A stretch of DNA of 64,000 nt, from positions 186,001-250,000 of the forward strand of contig NZ_JAGKJJ010000001.1 of NCBI RefSeq assembly GCF_020329505.1. Direction: 5' to 3'. Source of the DNA: Bradyrhizobium semiaridum (lineage in GTDB: Bacteria > Pseudomonadota > Alphaproteobacteria > Rhizobiales > Xanthobacteraceae). The first letter of the stretch is position 1, and every line of letters starts with the position of its first letter. The notes beneath the pieces are model-generated. The model made no database searches. It saw only the letters and a list, made by a program, of their open reading frames with translations, and was not told the origin of the DNA. Both the position numbers and the translations under genes were made by a program. This document shows positions 1 to 11,236 of this stretch, piece after piece.

Positions 1-91
1 GCTCGGACTCGGCCGCCGCATTCGCGGTCAGCGCGAGCCACACGAGCGGCGCGGCAGCAAGGGACAGTCGCCTGCTGCGCGCCGCCGCCAT
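1..91 (-). CDS. Secreted protein, N-terminal fragment (cut by window edge)
   Basis: Only the first 30 codons are present. They encode a classical signal peptide: a basic start (MAAARSRR), a hydrophobic core rich in Leu and Ala, and an ANAAA-type cleavage region. The ATG lies 3 nt after the stop of the cyclophilin gene, so the two are probably co-transcribed and perhaps translationally coupled. In related genomes a second cyclophilin-type gene often follows here, but nothing of the mature domain is visible, so the function is left open. Confidence 0.5.
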   Translation of the reverse strand, partial: MAAARSRRLSLAAAPLVWLALTANAAAESE

Positions 92-94
92 GGA

Positions 95-658
95 TCACTT
101 GATGTCGGATGCGACTTGCACCTTCACCATCTTGTCGGGATCGGTGACGGCGCCGCCGGGCGAGCCTGCAGACGCCTTCTTCAGCTTGTCGACCACGTCC
201 ATGCCGGACACCACCTCGCCGACCACCGTGTACTGACCATTGAGGCTCGAGCCGTCGGCGAACATGATGAAGAACTGCGAGTTGGCGCTGTCGACGCTGT
301 CGCCGCGGCGGGCCATGCCGACTATGCCGCGCTTGAACGGCACGTTGGAGAACTCCTGCTTCAGGTTCGGATATTTCGATCCGCCGGTGCCGTTGAAGTT
401 CTGGCCGTCGCCGGTCTGCGCCATGAAGCCGTCCATCACGCGGTGGAACGGCACATTGTTGTAGAAGCCCTCGCGCGCGAGCTGCTTGATGCGCTCGGCG
501 TGCTGCGGGGCAATGTCGGTGCGCAGCTTGATGACGATGCGGCCCTTGGTGGTGTCGATCACGATCGCATTGGCCTTGTCGAGATTGGCGGGCAGCGGCT
601 GCGCCACCGCGGGCACGACGCAGAACAGCGCGGCAACGAATGCGAGAATGCGGATCAT
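95..658 (-). CDS. Periplasmic peptidyl-prolyl cis-trans isomerase (cyclophilin type)
   Basis: Cyclophilin-fold proline isomerase that assists folding, here in the periplasm. A signal peptide covers residues 1-19 with a VAQ-P cleavage region. The rest is one compact cyclophilin domain with the family motifs FHRVMDGFMAQTGD (active-site Arg and Phe), the GIVGMAR stretch, NSQFFIMF and the VVGEVVSGMDVV strand. Its 187 residues match the short bacterial secreted cyclophilins. It lies 46 nt downstream of coaD on the same strand and 3 nt upstream of another exported protein, which suggests a small operon. Family assignment is secure; the exact ppi paralogue name is not. Confidence 0.9.
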   Translation of the reverse strand: MIRILAFVAALFCVVPAVAQPLPANLDKANAIVIDTTKGRIVIKLRTDIAPQHAERIKQLAREGFYNNVPFHRVMDGFMAQTGDGQNFNGTGGSKYPNLKQEFSNVPFKRGIVGMARRGDSVDSANSQFFIMFADGSSLNGQYTVVGEVVSGMDVVDKLKKASAGSPGGAVTDPDKMVKVQVASDIK

Positions 659-704
659 GGAAACTCCGGATCTGTGACGTTCTGGATATGGCGGGCCGCC
701 GGCG

Positions 705-1202
705 TCAGCCGGCGAACTTGGCCTTCAGACTAGCGGCGACCGATGACGGCACGAATGCAGAGAAGTCGCCGCCCATCTGGGCGATTTGGCGCACCAGTGT
801 GGCGGTGATCGGGCGGACAGCCGGCGAGGCCGGGACGAACACGGTATGCACCTCGGGCGCCATTGCCTCGTTCATGCCGGCAAGCTGCATTTCGTAGTCA
901 AGGTCGGTGCCGTCGCGCAGACCGCGAATCATGATGGTCGCGCCCAGCTTGCGGGCGGCCGTGACCGTCAGATTATCATAGGTGGCGCATTCCAGCACGC
1001 ATCCGGCCTGCTGAACCACCGGGCCGCAGACCTGGCGCAGCATCTCCAGCCGCTCCTCGGTCGTGAACAGCGATTTCTTGCCGGGATGCACGGCGACCGC
1101 CACGACCAGGCGGTCGCACAGGGCCGCGGCCTGCCGGACCACGTCGAGATGGCCATTGGTGACGGGATCGAAGGAGCCGGGATAGAGCGCAATACGGGGC
1201 AT
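705..1202 (-). CDS. coaD: Phosphopantetheine adenylyltransferase CoaD
   Basis: Catalyses the penultimate step of coenzyme A synthesis: 4'-phosphopantetheine plus ATP gives dephospho-CoA plus pyrophosphate. The nucleotidyltransferase signature is at the N-terminus ([11 protein letters not shown], residues 8-18, with the T/HxGH element as TNGH). The central [15 protein letters not shown] segment is also typical, as is the length of 165 residues. A purine-rich AGGAGGGG lies just before the ATG. The gene reads with the cyclophilin gene and away from the kup pair. Confidence 0.95.
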   Translation of the reverse strand: MPRIALYPGSFDPVTNGHLDVVRQAAALCDRLVVAVAVHPGKKSLFTTEERLEMLRQVCGPVVQQAGCVLECATYDNLTVTAARKLGATIMIRGLRDGTDLDYEMQLAGMNEAMAPEVHTVFVPASPAVRPITATLVRQIAQMGGDFSAFVPSSVAASLKAKFAG

Positions 1203-1463
1203 GTCCCCTCCTAACCCGCCCCGCGCGCTCCGGCAAGCGCCCCTGGTTCCATGAGAGGCCGGCGACGATTTTCACTTGGTCCAATGAACGAGCCCTGGGA
1301 TGCCAGCGGGGGCGAAGTGTTTCGTCGCCCGGGGGCGGACGAAACAAAACCGGCCCGGGACGAAACCATTTTCGGCGGTGGCGAAGACACCAGGAAACTT
1401 GCGGCCGGTACAGCTTGGACAACGAAGCGACGGGCCCGGGGGCCCGAGCATAGGGGGCCGTCA

Positions 1464-1721
1464 ATGATCAAGGCACTTTCCGCCATCGCTGTTGCCGCCT
1501 TCATCGCCGCCGCGCTGACCGTTCTTCCCGGTTTCGCTCCGACGGTCGAAGCCTCGACTCCGCAGCCGCTGGCCAAGGCCGACCGCCTCGACATCCATTC
1601 GGTCGGCAAGGGCTGCTCGCAGCAGGCCTGGCCGAATTTCGAAGCGTCCTGCTTGCGCAACGCTGGCAACAAGTCGGTGGTTCGCGAGGCCCGCCTCGTC
1701 ACCGCCGACCGGACCCCGTAG
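1464..1721 (+). CDS. Small secreted protein with two cysteines, unknown function
   Basis: 85 residues. An N-terminal signal peptide (about 1-30) has the hydrophobic core IAVAAFIAAALTVL and a VEAS cleavage region. The short mature part contains GCSQQAWPNFEASCLR, whose two cysteines could form a disulfide in the periplasm. I associate this motif with small secreted proteins of Bradyrhizobium but know no function for them. The ATG at 1464 is preferred over upstream in-frame starts because it places the signal peptide at the N-terminus. Kup follows 140 nt downstream on the same strand. Confidence 0.65.
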   Translation: MIKALSAIAVAAFIAAALTVLPGFAPTVEASTPQPLAKADRLDIHSVGKGCSQQAWPNFEASCLRNAGNKSVVREARLVTADRTP

Positions 1722-1861
1722 TCAGCCAGGGCCTGGCAGAGGCCTTCGCTCAAAATCGTCACGCAAATCCCAATGGTATTTCGCGACGTCTCGTCGCAGA
1801 CTATCGCCTGAGGCGCCCGCCCGGAATGAAGCCGGCGGGCGCGATCCATCGGGGGATTGCC

Positions 1862-3778
1862 GTGACCAGTACGCCTGCCATCGTCTCCTCCGGCCACCCT
1901 CCCAGCAGCCCGCTCCCGGTTGCGGTCACGCTCGGCGCGCTTGGCGTCGTCTATGGCGATATCGGCACCAGTCCGCTCTATGCCCTGAAGGAAGCCGCCA
2001 AGGCTGCCACCCATGGCGGGCTGCTCACCGAAAGCGCCGTGCTCGGCGTGGTCTCGCTGATCCTGTGGGCGCTGATCCTTATCATCTCGCTCAAATACGC
2101 CATGCTGATCCTGCGCGCGGACAACCGCGGCGAAGGCGGCATCGTCGCGCTGCTGGCGCTGCTCTCGGCGCGCAACGCGGCGCCCGGCACCTGGCGCGCG
2201 CATCTGTTGGTCGTCGGCCTGATCGGCGCCGCGCTGCTTTACGGCGATGGCGCCATCACGCCGGCCATTTCGGTGCTGTCGGCGATCGAGGGCCTCAAGG
2301 TCGACGCGCCGTCGCTGTCGCCCATCGTCGTGCCGATCACCTGCGTCATCCTGATCGGCCTGTTCATCATGCAGAAGAAAGGCACCGGCTTCATCGGCCG
2401 GATCTTCGGCCCGGTGATGCTCGGCTGGTTCTTCGTGCTCGCCGCGCTCGGCATCCACGGCATCGTCAAGGCACCCGGCGTGCTGGTCGCGCTCAGCCCG
2501 TGGTATGCGTTCGATTTCCTGATCCACCAGAACTTCCATGTCAGCTTCGCGATCCTCGGTGCCGCTTTCCTCGCGGTGACCGGTGGCGAGGCGATGTACG
2601 CCGACATGGGGCATTTCGGCCGCTTTCCGATCCGGCTCGCCTGGTTCGCGATCTGCCTGCCGGCGCTGGTGCTGAATTATTTCGGCCAGGCCGGCGAGCT
2701 GATCACCGATCCCAACTCGATCGACAACCCGTTCTTCCAGCTGGCACCGGACTGGGCGCATTATCCGCTGGTCGCGCTGGCGGCGGTCGCCACCGTGATC
2801 GCGTCGCAGGCGATCATCTCCGGCGTGTTCTCGCTGACCCAGCAGGCGATCCAGCTCGGCTTCCTGCCGCGCATGCATATCGAGCACACCACCAGCGACG
2901 CGATCGGCCAGATCTACGTGCCGCTGGTGAACTGGCTGCTTGCGGCCGCGACGCTCGGCGCGGTGATCGGCTTCGGCACCTCGGACGCGCTGGCCGGCGC
3001 CTACGGCATCGCAGTGTCGCTGCTGATGGCGATCACCACGCTGCTGGCGGCCTTGGTCGCGATCCAGTGGGGCTACTCGCCGATCCTGGTGGCCGCAGTG
3101 AACGGCTTCTTCTTTGCAATCGACGCGATCTTCTTCGCGGCGAACTCGATCAAGCTGTTCGAGGGCGGCTGGTTCCCGCTGCTGCTCGCCGGCGCCGTGG
3201 CGTTCCTGATGCTGACCTGGCGCAGCGGGGTGAAGCTGGTCGAGAAGGCGCGCAGCAAGCTGCGCCAGCCGGAAGAGGACCTGATCGAGACCGCGGTCAA
3301 CAAGTGCAAGGCCCGCCTGCCCGGCACCGCCGTGTTCCTGGCCTCGGCGCCCAAGGGCGTACCGCTCGCGCTGACGCAATTCGTCAAGCACAATCACGTG
3401 CTGCATGAACGCATCCTGCTGGTCACCGTGCAGATCGAGGAGCGGCCGCGGATCTCCGATGAGGACCGCGCCGAAGTGGTCGAGATCAGCACGGGCATCA
3501 CCCGCATCATCCTGCATTACGGCTTCATGCAGTATCCGACGATCTATGAGGGGCTGAAGCTCGCCTGCCGGCAGGGCAAGCTGCCCGGCATCGATCTCTC
3601 GGACGTAACCTATTACATCGGCCGCGAGACCATCATTCCGCGCGAGGATGTGCCGGGCATGTGGGTCTGGCGGGAATCGCTGTTCGCCTTCCTGCAACGC
3701 AACGCCGAACGCTCGGCGGCGTTCTTCGGCGTGCCGAGCGGCCAGGTGGTGGAGTTCGGCACCGAGATCGAAATCTAG
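1862..3778 (+). CDS. kup: Low-affinity potassium transporter Kup
   Basis: Inner-membrane K+/H+ symporter of the HAK/KUP/KT family. The hallmark GALGVVYGDIGTSPLYALKE lies near the N-terminus. About twelve hydrophobic segments follow, then a hydrophilic cytoplasmic C-terminal domain with FGTEIEI-like ending. Length is about 638 residues, as usual for the family. The GTG at 1862 is preferred because GGGGGAT sits about six bases upstream and the protein then begins MTSTPAIV; an in-frame ATG at 1826 would add 12 residues. Its TAG stop overlaps the first base of a palindromic repeat shared with convergent gyrA. Confidence 0.93.
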   Translation: MTSTPAIVSSGHPPSSPLPVAVTLGALGVVYGDIGTSPLYALKEAAKAATHGGLLTESAVLGVVSLILWALILIISLKYAMLILRADNRGEGGIVALLALLSARNAAPGTWRAHLLVVGLIGAALLYGDGAITPAISVLSAIEGLKVDAPSLSPIVVPITCVILIGLFIMQKKGTGFIGRIFGPVMLGWFFVLAALGIHGIVKAPGVLVALSPWYAFDFLIHQNFHVSFAILGAAFLAVTGGEAMYADMGHFGRFPIRLAWFAICLPALVLNYFGQAGELITDPNSIDNPFFQLAPDWAHYPLVALAAVATVIASQAIISGVFSLTQQAIQLGFLPRMHIEHTTSDAIGQIYVPLVNWLLAAATLGAVIGFGTSDALAGAYGIAVSLLMAITTLLAALVAIQWGYSPILVAAVNGFFFAIDAIFFAANSIKLFEGGWFPLLLAGAVAFLMLTWRSGVKLVEKARSKLRQPEEDLIETAVNKCKARLPGTAVFLASAPKGVPLALTQFVKHNHVLHERILLVTVQIEERPRISDEDRAEVVEISTGITRIILHYGFMQYPTIYEGLKLACRQGKLPGIDLSDVTYYIGRETIIPREDVPGMWVWRESLFAFLQRNAERSAAFFGVPSGQVVEFGTEIEI

Positions 3779-3863
3779 TAGCCCGGATGGAGCGAAGCGC
3801 AATCCGGGGAAGTCTCTCCGCGGACAGTCCGCCCCGGATTTCGCTTCGCTCCATCCGGGCTAC
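3778..3863. repeat. Family A intergenic palindrome, copy 1
   Basis: Two inverted arms of about 31 bases, beginning GTAGCCCGGATGGAGCGAAG, differ at one position and are separated by about 24 bases. The element fills the space between the convergent kup and gyrA genes and overlaps the kup stop codon, so it probably acts as a bidirectional transcription end. Four more copies are in this window. Confidence 0.85.
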
Positions 3864-3905
3864 GGATCTCGTTCCGGGCCACGTACTACCCGGGCGCCGG
3901 CGGCG

Positions 3906-6632
<2,727 letters not shown>

Positions 6633-6847
6633 AGGGGAAATCCGGTCAGTTTTACTCGGGAATCATATAGCGCATCGGAGCCCTGAAAACCACCCTCGCG
6701 GGGACAAGGCAAGCCGTTTTTCCCTTCGTTTTTTCATGTACTTACGGTCACCCTTGCAGGGTTCCTCGAGGGCAAGCCTGCGGTCCGAACGGGAAGCGGC
6801 AAGCGGCGATCGAATCCCGGCCCGCGACGCGCCTGTCGCCAACGCAT

Positions 6848-7246
6848 TCAGTGTCCGAAAACCGCCGCGTGCATGATGCGCCCGGGCATGAAGGTGAAGA
6901 GGCCCGCGATGACGAGCGCGCCGAAGAATATCCCGATCATCGTGAACTTGTGGCGGCGCACGTCGTGCGACCGCGCGGCCATCACGCCGAGCGCCAGCAT
7001 CGTCAACGAGAAGATCGAGAGCAGATGGATCGGGCTCCAGGGTCCAAGCAGGCGGATCTCGTGGATCCAGAATGAGCTCAGCGCCACGACCAGCATCAGG
7101 ATCACCCAGATCCAGCCCAGCGTCCGGTGCGGCAGCGTCCCCTTCGGCGCCGCGAGCTGAATCGAACCGAGCACGAAGGCTGCCATCGCGGCAAAGGCGT
7201 GAAGCGGGATCGCAGGCGCGGCGTCGAGCAGAGGCGCGAGGCTCAT
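6848..7246 (-). CDS. DUF2306-type four-helix membrane protein
   Basis: 132 residues with four hydrophobic segments: HAFAAMAAFVLGSIQL, WVILMLVVALSSFW, HLLSIFSLTMLALGVM and GIFFGALVIAGLF. The pattern of His residues and the PKGTLPHRTLGWIW loop match DUF2306-type inner-membrane proteins. The function is unknown; conserved His in helices would be compatible with metal or heme binding, but that is speculation. The ATG at 7246 is chosen because GAGGG lies eight bases upstream; a longer frame reaches 7318 without a convincing site. Confidence 0.7.
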   Translation of the reverse strand: MSLAPLLDAAPAIPLHAFAAMAAFVLGSIQLAAPKGTLPHRTLGWIWVILMLVVALSSFWIHEIRLLGPWSPIHLLSIFSLTMLALGVMAARSHDVRRHKFTMIGIFFGALVIAGLFTFMPGRIMHAAVFGH

Positions 7247-7392
7247 GGGGCAACCCTCGATCTTCGATCGCGCCACGGCAACGCCGCCGGCGCGAGCTGA
7301 TGTAAATATCATTAACATCAGCCTGTGTCAAAGTTCGCGGAACTCAAGCATGGTTCCACGAGAATCGGCAGGTATGCTCCGGCGTTATGGAG

Positions 7393-7410
7393 TTATCCTC
7401 ATTGTCCACA
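7393..7410 (+). promoter_or_regulatory. Two adjacent DnaA-box-like 9-mers
   Basis: TTATCCTCA (7393-7401) and TTGTCCACA (7402-7410) each differ by one base from the consensus TTATCCACA and abut head to tail. They lie just beyond the 3' end of ssb. A perfect box is found upstream of ssb at 8129. Confidence 0.4.
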
Positions 7411-7507
7411 TGAAGGATTTGGCAGCACGCCTCACCGCCCTGCTCCGTGAGATGAAACGTCACGGAGCAAGCTGGCCGATGGGATGTTGAAAAGCGCGAC
7501 CTTCCCG

Positions 7508-7996
7508 TCAGAACGGGATGTCGTCGTCCATGTCGCCGTTGCGCCCGCCGGCGGCGGCGACCGGACGGCGTGGCGCCGAGCTGACGGGACCTGCGGACCC
7601 GAAATCGCTGCCGCCATCATCCGAGAAGCTGGCGCCGCCACCGCCGCGTCCGTCGAGCATGGTGAGGTTCGAGTTGAAGCCCTGCAGCACGACCTCGGTC
7701 GAGTACTTGTCGACGCCGCTCTGGTCGGTCCATTTGCGGGTCTGCAGCTGGCCCTCGATGTACACCTTGGCGCCCTTCTTCAGGTACTGCTCGGCGACCT
7801 TGCAGAGACCCTCGTTGAAGATCACGACGCGGTGCCACTCGGTCTTTTCCTTGCGCTCGCCGGTGCCCTTGTCGCGCCACGTCTCAGATGTCGCGATGGA
7901 GAGGTTTGCGATCGGACGCCCGTCCTGCGTCCGCCGGATCTCCGGATCCTTGCCGAGATTTCCGACCAAAATCACCTTGTTCACGCTTCCCGCCAT
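7508..7996 (-). CDS. ssb: Single-stranded DNA-binding protein
   Basis: Coats single-stranded DNA during replication, recombination and repair and recruits partners through its C-terminus. The N-terminal OB fold spans about residues 1-110 ([17 protein letters not shown], then [22 protein letters not shown]). A Gly/Ser-rich flexible linker follows, and the canonical acidic tip DDDIPF ends the protein. The start at 7996 follows GGAGATG at good spacing and begins MAGSVNKV; a start at 8029 would add 11 residues. A LexA-type box lies 163 bases upstream, so it is probably SOS-induced. Confidence 0.96.
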   Translation of the reverse strand: MAGSVNKVILVGNLGKDPEIRRTQDGRPIANLSIATSETWRDKGTGERKEKTEWHRVVIFNEGLCKVAEQYLKKGAKVYIEGQLQTRKWTDQSGVDKYSTEVVLQGFNSNLTMLDGRGGGGASFSDDGGSDFGSAGPVSSAPRRPVAAAGGRNGDMDDDIPF

Positions 7997-8128
7997 CGCT
8001 TCATCTCCACTCACTGGACCGCCGGACATCGGCCACTCTCAACCTTCGCCACTTACTGCAGGCGTCGCGAACGACCCTATACGCCGATGCCCGGCTCGCC
8101 GCCTTCGCCGTCGCGCGTCTATTCCGCG

Positions 8129-8137
8129 TTATCCACA
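8129..8137 (+). promoter_or_regulatory. Consensus DnaA box upstream of ssb
   Basis: TTATCCACA is a perfect match to the high-affinity DnaA 9-mer. It lies 133 bases upstream of the ssb start codon and 22 bases from the LexA box. It may link ssb expression to DnaA; a single box can also occur by chance. Confidence 0.5.
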
Positions 8138-8158
8138 TATAGCATCGCAGCCGACGTT

Positions 8159-8173
8159 GTTCCAGTTTTGTTC
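8159..8173. promoter_or_regulatory. LexA (SOS) box upstream of ssb
   Basis: GTTC, seven bases, GTTC: the exact direct-repeat operator known for alphaproteobacterial LexA. It sits 163 bases upstream of the ssb start, between ssb and the divergent porin gene. uvrA carries the same motif at 14722, and ssb is a classical SOS gene, which supports the call. Confidence 0.75.
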
Positions 8174-8426
8174 ACTACAACCGGCCATAGCGACGAGTCG
8201 GCCGCGGAGCTGCGGCAGGTCTCGCCCCAGATCGACAGGCTTCCCAAAAAAACACAGAAGAAACAGCGGCTTATGCCCACCGCACTTCTTCCGCAACTGT
8301 TGCATTTGGGAGACGGTCTTTTCGGTTGAATCAGCGTATAGCTACGATCAATGGCGCGGGCGCTCGCGTCTGGGATCGTTGCTTCAGGGACAATTGCGAA
8401 GCCGATCGGGAGCTGGGAGATTGATC

Positions 8427-9173
8427 ATGAAGAAGTTTTTGCTGAGCACGGTCGCTTTGCTGGCTTTTGCCGCTCCGGCTGCTGCTGCCGACCTTGCCGC
8501 CCGCCCTTACACCAAGGCGCCGGCGCCGGTGCTCGCACCGGTCTATGACTGGACCGGCTTCTACATCGGCGTGAACGGCGGCTGGGGTTCGAGCCACAAT
8601 TGCTGGAATCAGACCCCGGGTAGCGTGTTCATTGGATCGGACGGTTGCCATGATGCGACCGGAGGCACCGCCGGTGGCCAAATCGGCTATCGCTGGCAGG
8701 CCGGCACCTGGGTGTTCGGCCTCGAGGCGCAGGGCAACTGGGCTGACTTCAAAGGCAGCAACAGCGCGGCGCTGTTCCCTGGCATCTTCACCAACCAGAC
8801 CAAGATCGACGCGTTCGGCCTGTTCACCGGCCAGATCGGCTACGCCGTCAACAACGTGCTGCTCTACGTCAAGGGTGGCGCGGCGCTGACCGACAATCGC
8901 TACCGCACCTACTTCGCGCCGACCGGCGTGCTCGCTGGCAGCGCCGACGACACCCGCTGGGGTGGCTCGGTCGGCGCCGGCATCGAAGTCGGCTTCGCGC
9001 CGAACTGGACCGCCGGCATCGAGTACAACCATCTGTTCATGGAAGACCACGACTACACTTTGAGGACCCCGGCCGGTGCGCTGTTCAGCACGATCCGCGA
9101 GCGCCAGGACGTCGACCTCGTCACGGTCCGCGTGAACTACAAATGGGGTGGCCCGGTCGTTGCCAAGTACTGA
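8427..9173 (+). CDS. Outer-membrane beta-barrel protein (Omp31/porin-like), paralogue 1
   Basis: 248 residues with a clear signal peptide ending PAAAA-DLAARPY. The mature protein opens with the Omp31-type segment VYDWTGFYIGVNGGWG and alternates Gly/aromatic strands to the end. It closes with the beta-barrel signature VNYKWGGPVVAKY, whose terminal aromatic is the BAM recognition signal. Probably an eight-stranded outer-membrane barrel; any pore or adhesion role is unproven. GGGAGA precedes the ATG. It has two cysteines in an extracellular-type loop (SSHNCWN and SDGCHD) that its neighbours lack. A terminator follows. Confidence 0.88.
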   Translation: MKKFLLSTVALLAFAAPAAAADLAARPYTKAPAPVLAPVYDWTGFYIGVNGGWGSSHNCWNQTPGSVFIGSDGCHDATGGTAGGQIGYRWQAGTWVFGLEAQGNWADFKGSNSAALFPGIFTNQTKIDAFGLFTGQIGYAVNNVLLYVKGGAALTDNRYRTYFAPTGVLAGSADDTRWGGSVGAGIEVGFAPNWTAGIEYNHLFMEDHDYTLRTPAGALFSTIRERQDVDLVTVRVNYKWGGPVVAKY

Positions 9174-9213
9174 TCCAAGGTACTGATCGCGCGATCAGAT
9201 ATATGCCAACGAA

Positions 9214-9240
9214 GAGGCCGGCCTTGTGCCGGCCTTTTTG
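9214..9240 (+). terminator. Rho-independent terminator after porin paralogue 1
   Basis: A seven-base stem (AGGCCGG / CCGGCCT) with a short loop is followed by TTTTTGTTT. It closes transcription of the gene ending at 9173. Confidence 0.85.
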
Positions 9241-9427
9241 TTTGGCCCCGCGACAGCCGCAGGCGCGCCACCTGCGCGAGACGAATCGAGATCGATCAAT
9301 TCTTAATTAACTGTAAATAGTTCAGCAAAATCAAAAAGTTACATATGTTGCACGCGGGTGACGGCGACTCGCAACCTCAGATGGTAGCCTGACTGCAATC
9401 CATCGATTCGAAGCGGGGTTGCATCCC

Positions 9428-10180
9428 ATGAAACAGCTTCTTGTTGCAGCAGCAGGTCTGGCTGCTCTCGGCGTTTCCTCAGCGACCGCAGCGGACCTCG
9501 CTGTGCGTCCCGCGAAGGTGCCGGTCGTCACTCCTGCAATGACCTGGGAGGGGTTCTATCTCGGCGCCCAGGGCGGCGGCGGTTGGGGACGGAGCAAGGA
9601 GACCTATCTCGGCGCACCGAATGATCCGGCCTTCATCGGCACGCAGAGCTACACCACCAGCGGCGGCTTCGTCGGCGGCGTGGTCGGCTACAACTGGCAG
9701 GCCGGCCCGGCCGTGTTCGGCCTCGAGGGCGATTATCACTGGTCCGACATCAACGGCCGCTCCGCCATCATCAACGTCGGCCCGCCGAACGTGCTCGACA
9801 CCTACTACACCGCGCTGCGCAGCTTCGGCGACATCAAGGGCCGGCTCGGCTACGCCGACGGTCCCGCGCTCTGGTTCGTCAGCGGCGGCGCCGCCGTCGG
9901 CGATATCCAGCACCGTTACAGCGCCGGCTTGGCGCCGCCGTCCTTCGCCGCCAGTCAGATGCGCTGGGGTTGGACCGCCGGCGCCGGCGTCGAATACATG
10001 TTCGCACCGAACTGGTCGGCGAAGGCGGAGTACAATTACATCGACCTCGGCAAGGCCGCTCCGATCCAGTACACCGCCGATCCGACCGACCGCTCGGAAT
10101 GGAGGGACACGTTCCACACCGTCAAAGTCGGCCTCAACTACCATTTCAATTGGAGCGGCCCAGTGGTCGCAAAATACTGA
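9428..10180 (+). CDS. Outer-membrane beta-barrel protein (Omp31/porin-like), paralogue 2
   Basis: 250 residues. The signal peptide MKQLLVAAAGLAALGVSSATAA precedes a barrel beginning MTWEGFYLGAQGGGGWG and ending YHFNWSGPVVAKY. It is very close to the gene at 12900 over its whole length (shared SRSFGDIKGRLGYA-like, ALWFVSGGAAVGDIQHRY and GVEYMFAPNWS blocks), so the two are recent duplicates. The ATG at 9428 is used; a TTG three codons earlier is less likely. The upstream region is unusually AT-rich (TTAATTAACTGTAAATAG), a probable promoter area. No strong terminator is seen before the P460 gene. Confidence 0.88.
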   Translation: MKQLLVAAAGLAALGVSSATAADLAVRPAKVPVVTPAMTWEGFYLGAQGGGGWGRSKETYLGAPNDPAFIGTQSYTTSGGFVGGVVGYNWQAGPAVFGLEGDYHWSDINGRSAIINVGPPNVLDTYYTALRSFGDIKGRLGYADGPALWFVSGGAAVGDIQHRYSAGLAPPSFAASQMRWGWTAGAGVEYMFAPNWSAKAEYNYIDLGKAAPIQYTADPTDRSEWRDTFHTVKVGLNYHFNWSGPVVAKY

Positions 10181-10478
10181 GGTCGACTGAAACCGATGGC
10201 GACCGGTGTGCAGCCGATCGCCTTCAGGCTCGGACAAGAAAGTCTCGGCCGGCGCAGCTGTATTCAGAGCAACGGCTGCACAAGCACTGGTCCCCTCGCT
10301 TCCCCCTGAGGCTGTGAAGTCGCTGCAATGGCGGTCACTCAATTGAAGCGTACTTCTATGCTGGATTGCAATCTAAAATAGTTGATGTATGATGTCCGCG
10401 TTGTCGAAATGAATTTCTCCCATCCGGGGCAGCCGCGTCCTGGTTTCGATTTTGTTGGCTGATTGGAAGGAGCGTGTT

Positions 10479-11105
10479 TTGGCCTCCCTATCCAGCAGGC
10501 GCTTGCCGACCCTCACCGCACTTCTCAGCGCCTCCATGATTTTGTCGACGCTGCCCTGTAACATGCAGGCTCAGGATTTACCCGGCGACGGACCGCAGTA
10601 CACGTCGGACGGAAACCTCATGCTCCCCACAGGCTTCGAGACCTGGGTGTTCGTCGGCTCGAACCTTGGATTGTCCTACAAGCACGACTTGGCCGCGACG
10701 ACAGCGCGGGAAGCCGCGCGCGCCGATCCGCAGCAATTTCACAACGTGTACATCGCAAGGAGCGCTTACTCCCACTTCCTGGCGAACGGCAGTTTTCCGG
10801 ACAGGACCATCCTGGTGATGGAAGTCTTTGCGGCCAACGGCGCCGAGCCCAAGAACATCCTGTCGAACGGTGTCTTCAACGGACCGCGAACCGGCGTGGA
10901 GATCGCGGTGAAGAATCTGCACCGCCCCGACGGCAAGACGACGCCGTGGGCCTATTACGACTTCACTGATCCGTCCGACCCGACAAAGACGCGGCCGGTG
11001 GCAAACGCCTTTCCCGACGAGGCCTGTGAAAGCTGCCATCGTGCGCATGCGAACCTGGATAACGTGTGGGTGCAATTCTATCCGACGCTGAGAGACAGGA
11101 AATAG
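10479..11105 (+). CDS. Cytochrome P460 family protein
   Basis: 208-residue exported heme protein. The signal peptide (1-32) ends NMQAQ. The C-terminal CESCH (183-187) is the covalent c-type heme site, and the protein ends VQFYPTL, as P460 proteins typically do. Family members oxidise hydroxylamine or nitric oxide, or have unknown roles, using a Lys-crosslinked c-heme; the crosslinking Lys cannot be fixed by eye. The start is TTG at 10479, six bases after a strong AAGGAG. The next gene also encodes an exported c-heme protein, so the two probably form one redox unit. Confidence 0.8.
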   Translation: MASLSSRRLPTLTALLSASMILSTLPCNMQAQDLPGDGPQYTSDGNLMLPTGFETWVFVGSNLGLSYKHDLAATTAREAARADPQQFHNVYIARSAYSHFLANGSFPDRTILVMEVFAANGAEPKNILSNGVFNGPRTGVEIAVKNLHRPDGKTTPWAYYDFTDPSDPTKTRPVANAFPDEACESCHRAHANLDNVWVQFYPTLRDRK

Positions 11106-11236
11106 GTCGAGGGAGCACGTCATGACCGCGCGGGTTTCCGGATTCGGCAACGGCATTTTTCGACGCAACCAGCAAGGATACTCGGCGCTGAATTTTCCAT
11201 GAATCGAGTTCTGCTCCTCGAATTGACAGGTGCTTC

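Larger units (their letters stand above)
7997..8426. other. Divergent intergenic region between ssb and the first porin gene
   Basis: 430 bases with no credible gene. It carries a perfect DnaA box and a LexA-type box on the ssb side. On the porin side, GGGAGA lies ten bases before the ATG at 8427. Long open frames that cross it are shadows. Confidence 0.6.

Noticed and set aside
1211..3802. Minus-strand open frame of 863 codons opposite kup
   Set aside because: Same shadow pattern (Arg, Gln, Asp-rich, low complexity) over an unmistakable kup gene.
8030..8426. Porin paralogue 1 as part of a 551-residue protein starting at 7518
   Set aside because: The signal peptide starts at 8427 behind a ribosome site, and the upstream part is antisense to ssb.
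9281..9295. FNR/FixK-like box near the porin paralogue 2 promoter
   Set aside because: TCGA-N6-TCAA misses the consensus in one half-site and lies over 130 bases from the start; too weak to call.
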